A DNA stretch of 64,000 nucleotides from Rhodobacter sp. NTK016B (GCF_017303295.1 NZ_JAFKOK010000010.1:1-64000); one strand, 5' to 3'; numbered from the stretch's first letter, positions 27,749 through 36,485 are shown. Notes: generated by a model not told the origin, from the letters alone. Numbers and translations are program-made.

Positions 27749-28383
27749 CCGAAGGCGCGGCGTCGGGGCCCGAGACCCTTGTGCGGGACGTGTTGCAGGG
27801 GCTGGCCGAGGGGCGGTTCGTGCCCGGCCAGCGGCTGATCGAACCCGATCTGATGGCGCGCTACGGGCTGGGCCGCTCGACGGTGCGCGAGGGGCTGGGT
27901 CGGCTTGCTGCGTCGGGGATCGTCGTACAGATGCCCTATCGCGGCGCGCAGATCCGGCTTTTGAGCCGCCGCGCCGCCACCGATGTCCTGCGCGTGACCG
28001 AGCCGCTTCTGGGCCTTGCCGCGCGGCAGGCGGCCGAGGCGGTGGCGGCGGGCACCGATCCCCGCGCCCTGATCGCAGCGGCACGGGATTACGACGACGC
28101 CCCCCCCGAAGAGCACCCGCGCGCGCGGGGACGCTATTACCGCGCGCTCACGCAGCTGGCTGGCAATGCCGAGCTGGAACGTCTGCTGCCAATGCTACAG
28201 GTCCATCTGATCCGCGCGCAGTTGCGACTGTCTCGCCCCTCGGGGCGGGCGGCGCGCAAGGCGCTGGTCGCAGCGGTCGCAGGGGGTGCCCCCGACGCGG
28301 CCGAGATCGAGGCCCGCGCCTATGTCGGGGCGCTGATCGGCGCCCTGCCCGCCCTGCCCGACAGCGTCTTCGCGCCAGAGTGA
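27745..28383 (+). CDS. GntR-family transcriptional regulator
   Basis: A 212-residue regulator with an N-terminal winged helix (about residues 15-75: [35 protein letters not shown]) and a helical FCD-like C-terminal domain. The start is taken as GTG 27745, overlapping the kinase stop as GTGA; an in-frame ATG 18 bp earlier lies inside the kinase gene. Coupling to the kinase suggests that it controls this gene and the divergent ACAD/SDR pair. The effector is unknown. Confidence 0.88.
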   Translation: MTEGAASGPETLVRDVLQGLAEGRFVPGQRLIEPDLMARYGLGRSTVREGLGRLAASGIVVQMPYRGAQIRLLSRRAATDVLRVTEPLLGLAARQAAEAVAAGTDPRALIAAARDYDDAPPEEHPRARGRYYRALTQLAGNAELERLLPMLQVHLIRAQLRLSRPSGRAARKALVAAVAGGAPDAAEIEARAYVGALIGALPALPDSVFAPE

Positions 28384-28761
28384 CCGGAAGACGGCATCGG
28401 CTGCATCAGACCGTCGCGCAAGAAAACAGGCGGCGCGGGATGCCCCACGCCGCCTTTGCCGAAAATAATCCCAACCTCGAATGAGCGAGCGGATCCGCTC
28501 ACAAGAACGGAGACAAAGCCGTTACCCTGAATCTGTCCTGCGGATCCGTGTCCGGACGCCTTACAATCACGACGCGTGTCGCCATAACCGTTGTTCAAAT
28601 GTGACCAGGCGCGCACCCACCCGTCAACCCAGCAGGACCGTTAACGCCAACGTCATCGGCGGAAATGTGCGCAGCCCATGGTTGCAAGGGTTCGATTCCG
28701 CTCGGAAATCAGACTTTTGCCCTGAACCCGGGCAATTGCACCCAAAATTTTTACCGTTTGA
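28384..28761. other. Intergenic stretch between convergent gntR and rrf2
   Basis: 378 bp without a credible gene. It holds the gntR terminator (28428-28455) and then AT-richer sequence than its surroundings (for example CCCAAAATTTTTACCG near 28740). GGTTCGATTCC at 28689-28699 looks like a tRNA T-loop but no cloverleaf can be drawn around it. CGGAAAT occurs twice about 45 bp apart. Otherwise I see nothing. Confidence 0.6.
28428..28455. terminator. Terminator after gntR
   Basis: AGGCGGCG-C-GGG, loop ATGC, CCC-A-CGCCGCCT: an 11-bp stem with one mismatch, followed by TTGCC. It lies 45 bp after the gntR stop. Confidence 0.75.
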
Positions 28762-29214
28762 TCAAGCCTCTAGCCCCGACTCGCCTTTCTTCGCCGCGGC
28801 ACCCAGCAGGATACCCATCGTGCGTGGATCGGCGCGCACGGCTTCGGCCACAGTGAATCTGTTAAGACTGTCGTAATAGGCATTCTGGGCTTCGTACAAA
28901 CCGCGCACCAGCCCGCAAGACCCACGCAAAAGGCAACTCGAGCAATCGACCATCGGCGTATCGCCTTCCATGTAGCGCGCAATATCGCCGACGCGCTGCT
29001 CCGATGCCGGACGAGACAGCCTGACACCGCCTAACCGCCCGCGTGTGCTGGACAGAAAGCCACCGTCGACAAGCTGGTTCACCACCTTCATCACGCTGCT
29101 TTGCGGGATGCCATGCGCGGCAGAAATCTCCGAGATCGAGACAAGCCGATCTTCATGCGCTGCAAGATACAGCGCCGTCCGAAGAGCGTAATCGGTGAAC
29201 TTTGAAAGCTTCAT
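28762..29214 (-). CDS. Rrf2-family regulator with a three-cysteine cluster
   Basis: A 150-residue Rrf2 protein: KLSKFTDYALRTALYLAAHE, winged helix HGIPQSSVMKVVNQLVDGGF, the wing RGRLGGVRLSRP and cysteines C91, C94 and C100 (DCSSCLLRGSC). NsrR and IscR use three Cys to bind an Fe-S cluster, but with C-x4/5-C-x5-C spacing; here the first gap is only two residues. The start at 29214 (MKLSKF) is the family N-terminus. It lies downstream of the FAD oxidase gene and has an inverted repeat in front of it, consistent with autoregulation. Confidence 0.88.
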   Translation of the reverse strand: MKLSKFTDYALRTALYLAAHEDRLVSISEISAAHGIPQSSVMKVVNQLVDGGFLSSTRGRLGGVRLSRPASEQRVGDIARYMEGDTPMVDCSSCLLRGSCGLVRGLYEAQNAYYDSLNRFTVAEAVRADPRTMGILLGAAAKKGESGLEA

Positions 29215-29235
29215 GATACATCGCAATATACTCAG

Positions 29236-29253
29236 ACGCATTCAAAAATGCGT
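29236..29253. promoter_or_regulatory. Inverted repeat upstream of the rrf2-type gene
   Basis: ACGCATT-CAAA-AATGCGT is a perfect 7-bp inverted repeat 22 bp upstream of the regulator start. On the minus strand TATATT, a plausible -10 box, follows within about 12 bp. An autoregulatory Rrf2 operator is the simplest reading, but it is inference. Confidence 0.5.
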
Positions 29254-29299
29254 AGATCAAAGGGCAATGCAAGCGTGAACGCGTTGGTTTACGTAGCGT

Positions 29300-30673
29300 T
29301 CAGCTGCGTCCGGTCAGCGTATTGCCGAAAGCCGCCAGCGCCGAGGGCGGGCCGCCCGCTCGCTCACGCCGGTCTGCGACGTCGTAAAGCTTGTACATCC
29401 CGCGCACGCCCAGCCAGCGCAGCGGCTCGGGTTCCCATTCGCGCACCCGGCGGTTGACCCATGGCAGACCCGTCAGATCGGTGCGCCGTCCCAGCGCCAG
29501 ATCGGCCAGCGTGCGCCCGGCAAGGTTTGAGGTGCTCACACCCACGCCGACATAGCCGCCCGCCCAGCCGATCCCGTCGGCGCCAAGCCCCACCGTCGCG
29601 CACCAGTCGCGCGGTACGCCCAGAACCCCGCACCAGGCGTGGTCGATGCGGGCCGAACGCGCAGCGGGAAAATGGCGGTGCAGGATCGCGGTCAGACGGC
29701 GCACGGTCTCGGCATCGGGCGTGCCGTCATGGTCCAGTTTCGAGCCGAAGCGATAGGGCACGCCGCGCGCGCCCACGGTGATCCGCCCCTCGCGCGTGCG
29801 CTGGCAATAGCAATAGGTGTGGTCGAAATCGCCCAGGATCTCGTGCCCGTCCCAGCCGATCTGCTCCCAGATCTCGGGTGACAGCGGCTCGGTCGCGATC
29901 TGCGCGGAATTAAGCGGAAGCCACTTGCGCCGATGCCCGGGAAGCGTGGCCGTGAAGCCCTCGGTGCAGCGCAGCACGATGGGCGCGCGCACGATCCCCG
30001 AGGCAGTATGCGCAGCGCCGGTGACGATGCGCGTGACCTCGGTCCCCTCGTGGATCGTCACGCCGCGCCGCTCGACCGCCTCGGCCAGCCCGCGCACCAG
30101 TTTGGCGGGCTGAATGCGCGCGGTGCCGGTGACGATCATCCCGCCCGCCGCGTTCGGAATGCGCACCCTCGCGCGCACCGCTTCGGCGTCAATCGAGAAT
30201 ACGCGCCCCTGCTCGCCCCAATGCGCCCGGTGCTTCACCTCGTCGCTCAGCCTTTGCCGCTGGGCGTCATTCGTGGCGACCATCAGCTCGTCGCAGCGGC
30301 GGATATCGGCGTCGATCCCCTCGGCCCCGGCGACGGCGATGACTTCGTCGACCGTGCCCATCATCGCCTGCACCATGCGCCGCACGGCGGGGGCGCCCGC
30401 CATCTCGGCGTAACGGTCATGGTTCCAGGCGAACCCGCCCGACAGCCAACCGCCATTGCGCCCCGAGGCACCATAACCCGCGAAGTGTTTCTCCAGCACC
30501 GTCACCCGCAAACCGGGATCGAGCGCCTTGAGGTAATAGGCCGTCCACAGCCCGGTATAGCCCGCGCCGATGATCACCACGTCGGCCTCGGCATCGCCGG
30601 GCAGCGCCGGGCGGCGGGTCTGCGGCAGGCCGATATCGCTGTACCAGAAGGAAACGTCGCCGAAAGTCGTCAT
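29300..30673 (-). CDS. FAD-dependent amine/amino-acid oxidase (DAO family)
   Basis: A 457-residue oxidoreductase: dinucleotide motif DVVIIGAGYTGLWTAYYL (about residues 31-48), KHFAGYGASGRNGGWLSGG (flavin contact region typical of PuuB/GlpO-like enzymes) and a late GIGWAGGYVGVGVSTSNLAG. The family oxidises gamma-glutamylputrescine, sarcosine, D-amino acids or related amines. PuuB-like specificity is suggested by the NGGW motif but not proven. It overlaps the upstream racemase gene by four bases and ends the chain that starts at hisA. Confidence 0.9.
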   Translation of the reverse strand: MTTFGDVSFWYSDIGLPQTRRPALPGDAEADVVIIGAGYTGLWTAYYLKALDPGLRVTVLEKHFAGYGASGRNGGWLSGGFAWNHDRYAEMAGAPAVRRMVQAMMGTVDEVIAVAGAEGIDADIRRCDELMVATNDAQRQRLSDEVKHRAHWGEQGRVFSIDAEAVRARVRIPNAAGGMIVTGTARIQPAKLVRGLAEAVERRGVTIHEGTEVTRIVTGAAHTASGIVRAPIVLRCTEGFTATLPGHRRKWLPLNSAQIATEPLSPEIWEQIGWDGHEILGDFDHTYCYCQRTREGRITVGARGVPYRFGSKLDHDGTPDAETVRRLTAILHRHFPAARSARIDHAWCGVLGVPRDWCATVGLGADGIGWAGGYVGVGVSTSNLAGRTLADLALGRRTDLTGLPWVNRRVREWEPEPLRWLGVRGMYKLYDVADRRERAGGPPSALAAFGNTLTGRS

Positions 30674-31767
30674 GTCAGTCCCGAAAATTGAGCGCCAAGG
30701 GATTGGAGGATTTCGTCACGGTGCTGATCGCGCGCGGGCGCAGGGGCCGGGTCCGCCACCTTGCCATCGAAACGCGGCGCCGGGCGCGGTTGCAGATCGC
30801 CCGCCTCGGACCAGACACCACGCGCAACCAGATGCGGATCGCGCGCCGCTTCAGACGGCGACAACACGGGCGCGACGCAGGCATCCGAGCCGTCAAACAG
30901 CGTCGTCCAATGGTCACGCGGCTTGGCACCAAAGAGCGCGGCCAGCCGGCGCGTGGCCTGCGGCCAGCTTGCGGGATCGTTTTGTCTGGCAAATTCAGGA
31001 TCGTCAGACAGGGACATTTTCAACAAGAACTCGGCATAAAACTTGGGTTCAAGGCATTGGACTGTCACAAATCCACCATCCGCGCATTCATAGCTGCGCG
31101 ACCAATGCGGCCCGTCCAGAAGCGAAGCACCGCGCTGATCCTGAAACATCCCGCCCGAGCGCATCAGCATCAAAAGCGTCATCATATGCGCCGACCCGTC
31201 AACGATGGCGACATCGACAACGGTGCCCTGTCCATTCCGCCCCGCCCGGATCAGACCGGACAGCATCCCCGCCACGAGGTACAGCGCCCCGCCGCCGATA
31301 TCGCCCAGAAGCGTGGGCGGCGTCACCGGCGTCTGACCGGGGGGAGAGGCGTACCAGAGCGCGCCCGACAGCGCGACATAGTTCAGGTCGTGCCCTGCCT
31401 GTTTCGCGCGCGGCCCGTCCTGCCCCCAGCCGGTCATGCGGCCATAGACCAGACGCGGGTTCCAGCCCTGACAGATGTCGGGACCCAGCCCCAGCCGCTC
31501 CATCACGCCGGGGCGAAACCCCTCGATCAACCCGTCGGCCGAGCGGATCAGCGCGGTCAGGACCGGACGATCGGTGTCGGATTTCAGGTCCAGCGCGATG
31601 GTCTTCTTGCCCCGGTCAAGCAGGTTGCGTTCCGGCAGGCCCGGCAAGGGCGGCCCGTCGGGGCGCTGCACGCAGATCACCTCGGCTCCGAGATCGGCCA
31701 GCATCATCGCCGCGAAAGGACCGGGGCCGAGGCCCTCGATTTCGACGATCCGAATCCCTTCAAGCAT
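30670..31767 (-). CDS. CaiB/BaiF-family CoA transferase, alpha-methylacyl-CoA racemase type
   Basis: A 365-residue protein. GHDLNYVALSGAL and GDIGGGALYLVAG are the racemase signatures. H126 and D156 fall at the same positions as the catalytic pair of mycobacterial MCR, which favours 2-methylacyl-CoA racemase over CoA transferase. MTGWGQDGPRAKQAGHD is the family substrate loop. It overlaps the oxidase downstream (4 bp) and the GDPD gene upstream (8 bp), so it is part of a tightly packed transcript. Confidence 0.92.
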   Translation of the reverse strand: MLEGIRIVEIEGLGPGPFAAMMLADLGAEVICVQRPDGPPLPGLPERNLLDRGKKTIALDLKSDTDRPVLTALIRSADGLIEGFRPGVMERLGLGPDICQGWNPRLVYGRMTGWGQDGPRAKQAGHDLNYVALSGALWYASPPGQTPVTPPTLLGDIGGGALYLVAGMLSGLIRAGRNGQGTVVDVAIVDGSAHMMTLLMLMRSGGMFQDQRGASLLDGPHWSRSYECADGGFVTVQCLEPKFYAEFLLKMSLSDDPEFARQNDPASWPQATRRLAALFGAKPRDHWTTLFDGSDACVAPVLSPSEAARDPHLVARGVWSEAGDLQPRPAPRFDGKVADPAPAPARDQHRDEILQSLGAQFSGLT

Positions 31768-32524
31768 CGCTGCCCCTCCATTCTCCGCGCGCGACCAGAA
31801 CCTCTTTCAGCACGCTGGGCCGGTCGGTCATGATCGCGTCCACCCCCATATCCAAAAGCGCATGCATCTGCGCGGGGTCATCCACCGTCCAGACCTGCAC
31901 CCGGACGCCGCGCTGGTGGGCCGCACGGACGAAACGCGGGGTGACGACCCGGATGCCGCGATAGAGCGGCGGGACCTGAACCATCGGGAAGGCCGGGCGC
32001 GGGATCGGCGCGCCCCAGCCCGCCGCCCACAGCTTTACCACGCCGCCATAGCCCGGCGACCAGCACAGCGCATCGCCGAAATGCGCCCGCAGCCGCTGCG
32101 TGCGGGCCGTGGCAAAGCTGCCGGTGCCGATGCGATGCGCGACACCCATCTTTCGCAACAGCGCCGCCAGCGGATCGACCACCGCGTCCGATTTCGTCTC
32201 GATATTGAACAGAAGCCGGGGGAATTCTTCGAGCATATCCGCCAGTCGTGGAATCCCGGCGCCCGAGCGCGTCCTGAGCCGCGAAAGCTGTGCCCATGTC
32301 AGCGTCGAGACCGGACGCGGATCGCCCGTCATCCGCTTCAGCGTCGGATCGTGATGGATCACCACCTCGCCATCGGCTGTCAGATGGACATCGGTCTCGA
32401 CATGGCGAAACCCCAGCGCGGCGGCATGGGCAAAAGCCGCGCGCGTATTCTCGTCCTGCTCGCGCGCGCCGCCGCGATGGGCGATCGGCACCGGGCCGCT
32501 CTGTGCCAGCCAGGTCTCGCTCAT
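31760..32524 (-). CDS. Glycerophosphodiester phosphodiesterase
   Basis: A 254-residue GDPD-fold enzyme: PIAHRGGAREQDENT contains the HR and E of the catalytic site, HVETDVHLTADGEVVIHHD gives the ExD metal ligands and second His, and LLFNIETKSD supplies a further Glu. No signal peptide, so cytosolic. It hydrolyses glycerophosphodiesters to glycerol-3-phosphate and an alcohol. The start at 32524 overlaps the GT87 stop (ATGA). A longer in-frame opening to 32644 lies inside the GT87 gene. Confidence 0.92.
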   Translation of the reverse strand: MSETWLAQSGPVPIAHRGGAREQDENTRAAFAHAAALGFRHVETDVHLTADGEVVIHHDPTLKRMTGDPRPVSTLTWAQLSRLRTRSGAGIPRLADMLEEFPRLLFNIETKSDAVVDPLAALLRKMGVAHRIGTGSFATARTQRLRAHFGDALCWSPGYGGVVKLWAAGWGAPIPRPAFPMVQVPPLYRGIRVVTPRFVRAAHQRGVRVQVWTVDDPAQMHALLDMGVDAIMTDRPSVLKEVLVARGEWRGSDA

Positions 32525-33717
32525 GCCGGCGCCTGCCCGCGCGGCGGGCGCGACAGGATGCGCGCGCCGAGAGCCAGAAGCAGCAGGTAAGCAACCGCCC
32601 CGTAGGACAGCGTCTCGCGTGCCTGCGCGGCGCGCTCTTCCCACGGCAAGCCCGCGCGCGCGATGGCGTGGATCATGCCCCAGCCGCCCGCGACCCAGAG
32701 CAGCGCATAGAGCAAAACGATTTCGACCATGGTGCCCCGCTCGCGCAGGTCGCCCATGATCAGCGCCAGCCCCACGCCGATGACCACCAGATCGTAATCA
32801 TAAAGATAGGGGCTGACCAAGGCCGAAGCGAAACAGGCCAGCGCCAGCGTCTGCCTGAGCGGCACTCCGCGCCGCACCGTGGCAGCCACCGCTGCGCAGG
32901 CGCCCAGCGCGACCGCGCCCTGCGCCCCGATCGCGATGCTGGGCGGCACGCCCAGCGTGTGAAGCAGCGCGTAGACCGAGGTCATGCGGAACATCGGGTA
33001 GAACTGGCTGGCCAGTGCCGTCTGCGCATTCGCCATCCCCTGCCGGAACGCTGGCCAGATCTCAGGGCCCAGCGCCAGCGTCGCGAGGCCCGCACTGACC
33101 AGCGCCACGACCAGCGCCAGCCCGATCACCCGCCAGCGCCCGGCCGCCAGCGCGTGAACGCCCAGCCCGATACCCAGATGCGGCTTGATGACCAGCAGCC
33201 CCAGCGGCAGGCCTGCAGACGCCCGACCCTTGAGCGTGAGCAACACGAAGCCGCCCATCAGCGCGCCGGTGACAAAGGCATTCTGCCCGATGGTCAGCGT
33301 GACATAGATCGGCAGCACCAGCGCCAGCAGCACCGAGGGAAAATACCGCCCCGCCAGCCGCGCCAGCACCCACAGGTACCACGCCAGACCAAGCCCCGTG
33401 ACCAGCGCATAGGCGATGCCGCGCGGCATCATCGGCAGGCCCGCGACGAGCAGGTCGAATTGCGGCGGATAGGTCCAGGGCATGAAGCCGTCATGTCCGG
33501 TCAGGCCCCGTTGGATATCGGCCATGACCGACAAGTCATAGGCGTCAGTCGCGCGGCCCTCGGCGACAAGTTGGCCTACGATGTAGAAAGCGTCGAAATC
33601 GACCAGAACGCCCTCGGATCCGAGGTCGGGCAGCATCAGTGCCGATTGCCAGATCGCGAAATAGAAAAACGCGATCAACAGGCCCGTGAGCAGCCGGTCT
33701 CTCAGCGCCCCCGTCAT
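32521..33717 (-). CDS. GT87/DUF2029-family membrane glycosyltransferase
   Basis: A 398-residue polytopic protein with about ten membrane segments. DFDAFYIVGQLVAEG, with its acidic residues after the first membrane helix, and PWTYPPQFDLLVAGL match the GT-C fold of GT87 (DUF2029) polyprenol-sugar transferases. It would act at the periplasmic face. The start was set at 33717, just before the first membrane segment, rather than at 33798. It couples to the GDPD gene; substrate unknown. Confidence 0.85.
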   Translation of the reverse strand: MTGALRDRLLTGLLIAFFYFAIWQSALMLPDLGSEGVLVDFDAFYIVGQLVAEGRATDAYDLSVMADIQRGLTGHDGFMPWTYPPQFDLLVAGLPMMPRGIAYALVTGLGLAWYLWVLARLAGRYFPSVLLALVLPIYVTLTIGQNAFVTGALMGGFVLLTLKGRASAGLPLGLLVIKPHLGIGLGVHALAAGRWRVIGLALVVALVSAGLATLALGPEIWPAFRQGMANAQTALASQFYPMFRMTSVYALLHTLGVPPSIAIGAQGAVALGACAAVAATVRRGVPLRQTLALACFASALVSPYLYDYDLVVIGVGLALIMGDLRERGTMVEIVLLYALLWVAGGWGMIHAIARAGLPWEERAAQARETLSYGAVAYLLLLALGARILSRPPRGQAPA

Positions 33718-33832
33718 GACAGTTGGCCCTTGTGCCGCATCGCGTTCCCGCCCTTCGTCCGATGGGCCGAGACTAGCCGTCAGCCCGGCGCCTGACAACG
33801 TGCGACATCGCGGTTTCGGCGCGGTCCCGCGC

Positions 33833-34555
33833 TCAGCCCTTCAGGGCCGCCAGCGCCTCGGCCAGATCGAGCTTGCCGTCATACAGCGCGCGCCCCGAGA
33901 TCGCGCCGTTGAGCGGCGCGCCGGTTTCCTTCAGCGCCACCAGATCGGCAAGCGAGGACACCCCGCCCGACGCGATCACCGGGATCGACGTCGCCCAGGC
34001 CAAGTCCGCCGTCGCCTTGACATTGGGGCCGCCCATCGCGCCGTCGCGGTCGATATCTGTGTAGATGATCGCCGCCACGCCCGCATCTTCGAAGGCCAGC
34101 GCCAGCTCGGTCACCTGCACGTCGGTCTCTTCGGCCCAGCCCTTGGTCGCCACGCGCCCGTTGCGCGCGTCGATGCCGACCGCGACCTGACCGGGGAAGG
34201 CCCGCGCCGCCTCGCGCACCAGATCGGGATTTTCGACCGCCACCGTGCCCAGGATCACCCGCGCCAGCCCCTTGTCGAGCCACGCTTCAATCGTCGCCAT
34301 GTCGCGGATACCGCCACCCAGCTGACAGGGCACGCTGACCGCTTTCAGGATCGCCTCGACCGCGCCGCCGTTCACCGGCTTGCCCGCGAAGGCGCCGTTC
34401 AGATCGACCAGATGGATCCACTCGGCGCCCTGATCGGCAAAGGCGCGCGCCTGCGCTGCCGGGTCGTCGTTGAACACCGTCGCCTTCTCCATCGCGCCCT
34501 TGTACAGGCGGACGCATTGGCCGTCCTTCAGGTCGATGGCGGGGTACAGGATCAT
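33833..34555 (-). CDS. hisA: Phosphoribosylformimino-5-aminoimidazole carboxamide ribotide isomerase HisA
   Basis: A 240-residue TIM barrel of histidine biosynthesis, step 4. The catalytic Asp D8 lies in YPAIDLKDG and the second acidic residue D129 in [15 protein letters not shown] and [13 protein letters not shown] are phosphate-binding and loop motifs of HisA rather than HisF. The start at 34555 opens the first barrel strand. hisH, hisF and hisE are not adjacent; hisA instead heads a minus-strand chain with GT87, GDPD and racemase genes after a 115-bp gap. Confidence 0.96.
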   Translation of the reverse strand: MILYPAIDLKDGQCVRLYKGAMEKATVFNDDPAAQARAFADQGAEWIHLVDLNGAFAGKPVNGGAVEAILKAVSVPCQLGGGIRDMATIEAWLDKGLARVILGTVAVENPDLVREAARAFPGQVAVGIDARNGRVATKGWAEETDVQVTELALAFEDAGVAAIIYTDIDRDGAMGGPNVKATADLAWATSIPVIASGGVSSLADLVALKETGAPLNGAISGRALYDGKLDLAEALAALKG

Positions 34556-34645
34556 GGGGGCCTCCGGGCTGTGCTGGCCTGCGGTGTAGCGCCGCCGCAC
34601 GCGGGATGCAATTGCCCACGGCCCGGGCGGGGGCCCGTCAATTGC

Positions 34646-34675
34646 TTGACCGTATAGTAAAAAATCAAATATTTT
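34646..34675 (+). promoter_or_regulatory. Candidate promoter of the symporter pair
   Basis: TTGACC (34646-34651), 18-bp spacer, TATTTT (34670-34675), in an A/T-rich patch (AAAAAATCAAATATTTT) that stands out from the GC-rich surroundings, 85 bp upstream of the small membrane protein gene. Confidence 0.5.
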
Positions 34676-34759
34676 CAGGCACTAAGCCCGCATTCGCTTG
34701 CACATACCCCAAGCAAACCGTACACCGCAGCCCCGATTATGGGCGACGGAGGGACCGGA

Positions 34760-34948
34760 ATGAACACGCGACGCGGATTTGGACCATGGCTGGCGGCGCT
34801 CGCCGTTCTGGTCGTTCTCGGCGGCTGGGTCCCTTATGGCCTTTTGGCCGATCAGCGCGGCTGGTTCACCGCCCTCTTCTGGACCGGGTTCGGGCTGGCA
34901 GTGGTGGTGCTGATCGCGCTCGGCCTGCGCGGCTGGAGGGATCGCTGA
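34760..34948 (+). CDS. Small two-TM protein preceding a sodium:solute symporter
   Basis: A 62-residue protein with two hydrophobic segments (WLAALAVLVVLGGWVPYGLL and ALFWTGFGLAVVVLIALGL) joined by a short polar hinge ADQRGW. It resembles in size and place the DUF3311/DUF4212-type small partners of sodium:solute symporters. The start at 34760 follows GGAGGGA at the right distance; an in-frame Met 21 bp upstream is an alternative. The stop overlaps the symporter start as TGATG, so the two are coupled. Confidence 0.8.
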   Translation: MNTRRGFGPWLAALAVLVVLGGWVPYGLLADQRGWFTALFWTGFGLAVVVLIALGLRGWRDR

Positions 34949-36426
34949 TGGAAGCCCGGCTTCTGAGCCCCGTCACGATCTGGGCCGCAATCGGCGCCTT
35001 CGCGCTGTTCGGCCTGTTCATCGCCTACCGCGCCACGCGCGAGAACGCCGGCACGGCCGAGGATTACTATCTCGGCAGCCGCAATTTCGGCGGCGTGGTC
35101 GCCGGGCTGAGCTATGCGGCGACCACCTATTCCGCCTTCATGCTGGTGGTGCTGACCGGCCTGACCTATCGCGGCGGCATCGGCGCGCTGGGTTTCGAGC
35201 TGATCTATTTCGCGGGTCTCGGCCTGCTCGTGGTCTTCGCCCCCCGCTTCTGGCTCGCCGCCAAGCGCTGGGGCTTCATCTCGCCGGCCGAGATGCTGGG
35301 CGCACGCTATGGCAGCGCCTGGGTGGCGCGCGGGGCGGCGCTGGTGGGGCTCATCTTCCTCATGCCCTATTGCACCACGCAGATGGCGGGGATCGGGCTG
35401 CTTCTGTCGGGCGTCACCGGCGGCGAGATCACGCTGGTGCAGGCGGTGGCGACCGGCGGGCTTCTGGCCGCGCTCTGGACGCTGTTCGCGGGCCTGCGCT
35501 CGGTCGCATGGACCGATGCGGTACAGGCGGTGGTGATGCTGATCTCGGCGGTGCTGGCGATCCTCTTCGCCATCGCGGCTATCGGCGGCTGGGGCACCTT
35601 TGCCAGCCTCACGCTGGAAACGCAGGCCGAGCGCCTCTCGGTTCCCGGCCCCGGCCTGTGGAGCCTCGGCACCTTCACCGCGCTCTCGCTGCCGTGGTTC
35701 TTCTTCGCCATTTCCAACCCGCAGGTCAGCCAGCGTCTGTTCATCCTGCGTGACATGGCGGCGATGAAGCGGATGATCTTCTGGGTGCTGGGCTTCGGTC
35801 TGGTCTTCACGCTGATCGCGGTGATCTGGGGCTTTGCCGCGCTGCAACTCGCACCGGGGCTTGAGAACAGCGCCACGGCGACGCCCGCGCTCCTTGTCTC
35901 GGGCGCGATCCCGGCGCCGGTGGCGGTGCTTCTGATCCTCGGCATCCTTGCTGCGGCGGTCTCGACCCTCGATTCCATCGCCCTGACGCTGGGCGCGATG
36001 GTCGCGCGCGACGTGCTCAAGGGCGCGCCACCCGCGCGGCAGGTGCTGGCCGGGCGTGCCGTGGTGATCCTCGTGATCCTGTTCGCGAGCCTCTTTGCCA
36101 TCGACAAGGCACAGATCGTCGATCAGCTCGCCGCCCTCGCCGCCGCCGGGCTGATGGTCACCGTCCCCGCTACGATCGGGGCCTTCTTCTGGCGCCGCGC
36201 GACGGCAGCGGGCGCGCTGGCTTCGATCCTCGGCGGCGCAGCGCTCGCCGTCTGGATGGCGATGATCCAAGGGGTGAGCGTCTTCAACCCGGTGCTTGCG
36301 CTGAGCACCGGCGGGCTCTGCCTCGCGCTCTTCGTGCTGGTCTCTCTGGTGACGAAACCGCGCGAAGGCGCGCTCGATTTCGGCACCGCCCTGCGCGGGG
36401 ACCTCGACGCCCACGGCGTCTGGTAA
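34948..36426 (+). CDS. Sodium:solute symporter family protein
   Basis: A 492-residue transporter with about 13 membrane segments. The N-terminal AEDYYLGSRNFGGVVAGLSY and TTYSAFMLVVLTGLTYRGG are SSS-family signatures; AAVSTLDSIALTLGAMVARD carries the Ser/Thr cluster of the Na+ site. The group includes proline, pantothenate and monocarboxylate carriers; substrate not assignable. The ATG at 34948 overlaps the small-protein stop; the frame is open upstream to 34606 but only through promoter DNA. Convergent with leuA, with hairpins in between. Confidence 0.92.
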   Translation: MEARLLSPVTIWAAIGAFALFGLFIAYRATRENAGTAEDYYLGSRNFGGVVAGLSYAATTYSAFMLVVLTGLTYRGGIGALGFELIYFAGLGLLVVFAPRFWLAAKRWGFISPAEMLGARYGSAWVARGAALVGLIFLMPYCTTQMAGIGLLLSGVTGGEITLVQAVATGGLLAALWTLFAGLRSVAWTDAVQAVVMLISAVLAILFAIAAIGGWGTFASLTLETQAERLSVPGPGLWSLGTFTALSLPWFFFAISNPQVSQRLFILRDMAAMKRMIFWVLGFGLVFTLIAVIWGFAALQLAPGLENSATATPALLVSGAIPAPVAVLLILGILAAAVSTLDSIALTLGAMVARDVLKGAPPARQVLAGRAVVILVILFASLFAIDKAQIVDQLAALAAAGLMVTVPATIGAFFWRRATAAGALASILGGAALAVWMAMIQGVSVFNPVLALSTGGLCLALFVLVSLVTKPREGALDFGTALRGDLDAHGVW

Positions 36427-36454
36427 GCCCGAACGCAAGCCCAAGAACGGGGAA

Positions 36455-36484
36455 CGCCGGACGGGATCTGCATCCCGCCCGGCG
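36455..36484 (+). terminator. Terminator after the symporter gene
   Basis: CGCCGG-A-CGGGA, loop TCTGCA, TCCCG-C-CCGGCG: an 11-bp stem with one mismatch, followed by TCATCTTTGTTCC, which is the start of a family A repeat. Confidence 0.75.
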
Positions 36485-36485
36485 T

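Noticed and set aside
28660-28720. tRNA-like T-loop GGTTCGATTCC at 28689-28699
   Set aside because: The T-stem pairs at only three of five positions, no matching 5' acceptor strand is found about 65 nt upstream, and no anticodon or D arms can be drawn.
34739-34759. Upstream start for the small symporter partner
   Set aside because: It would place the strong GGAGGGA ribosome-binding site inside the coding region; the ATG at 34760 is better placed.
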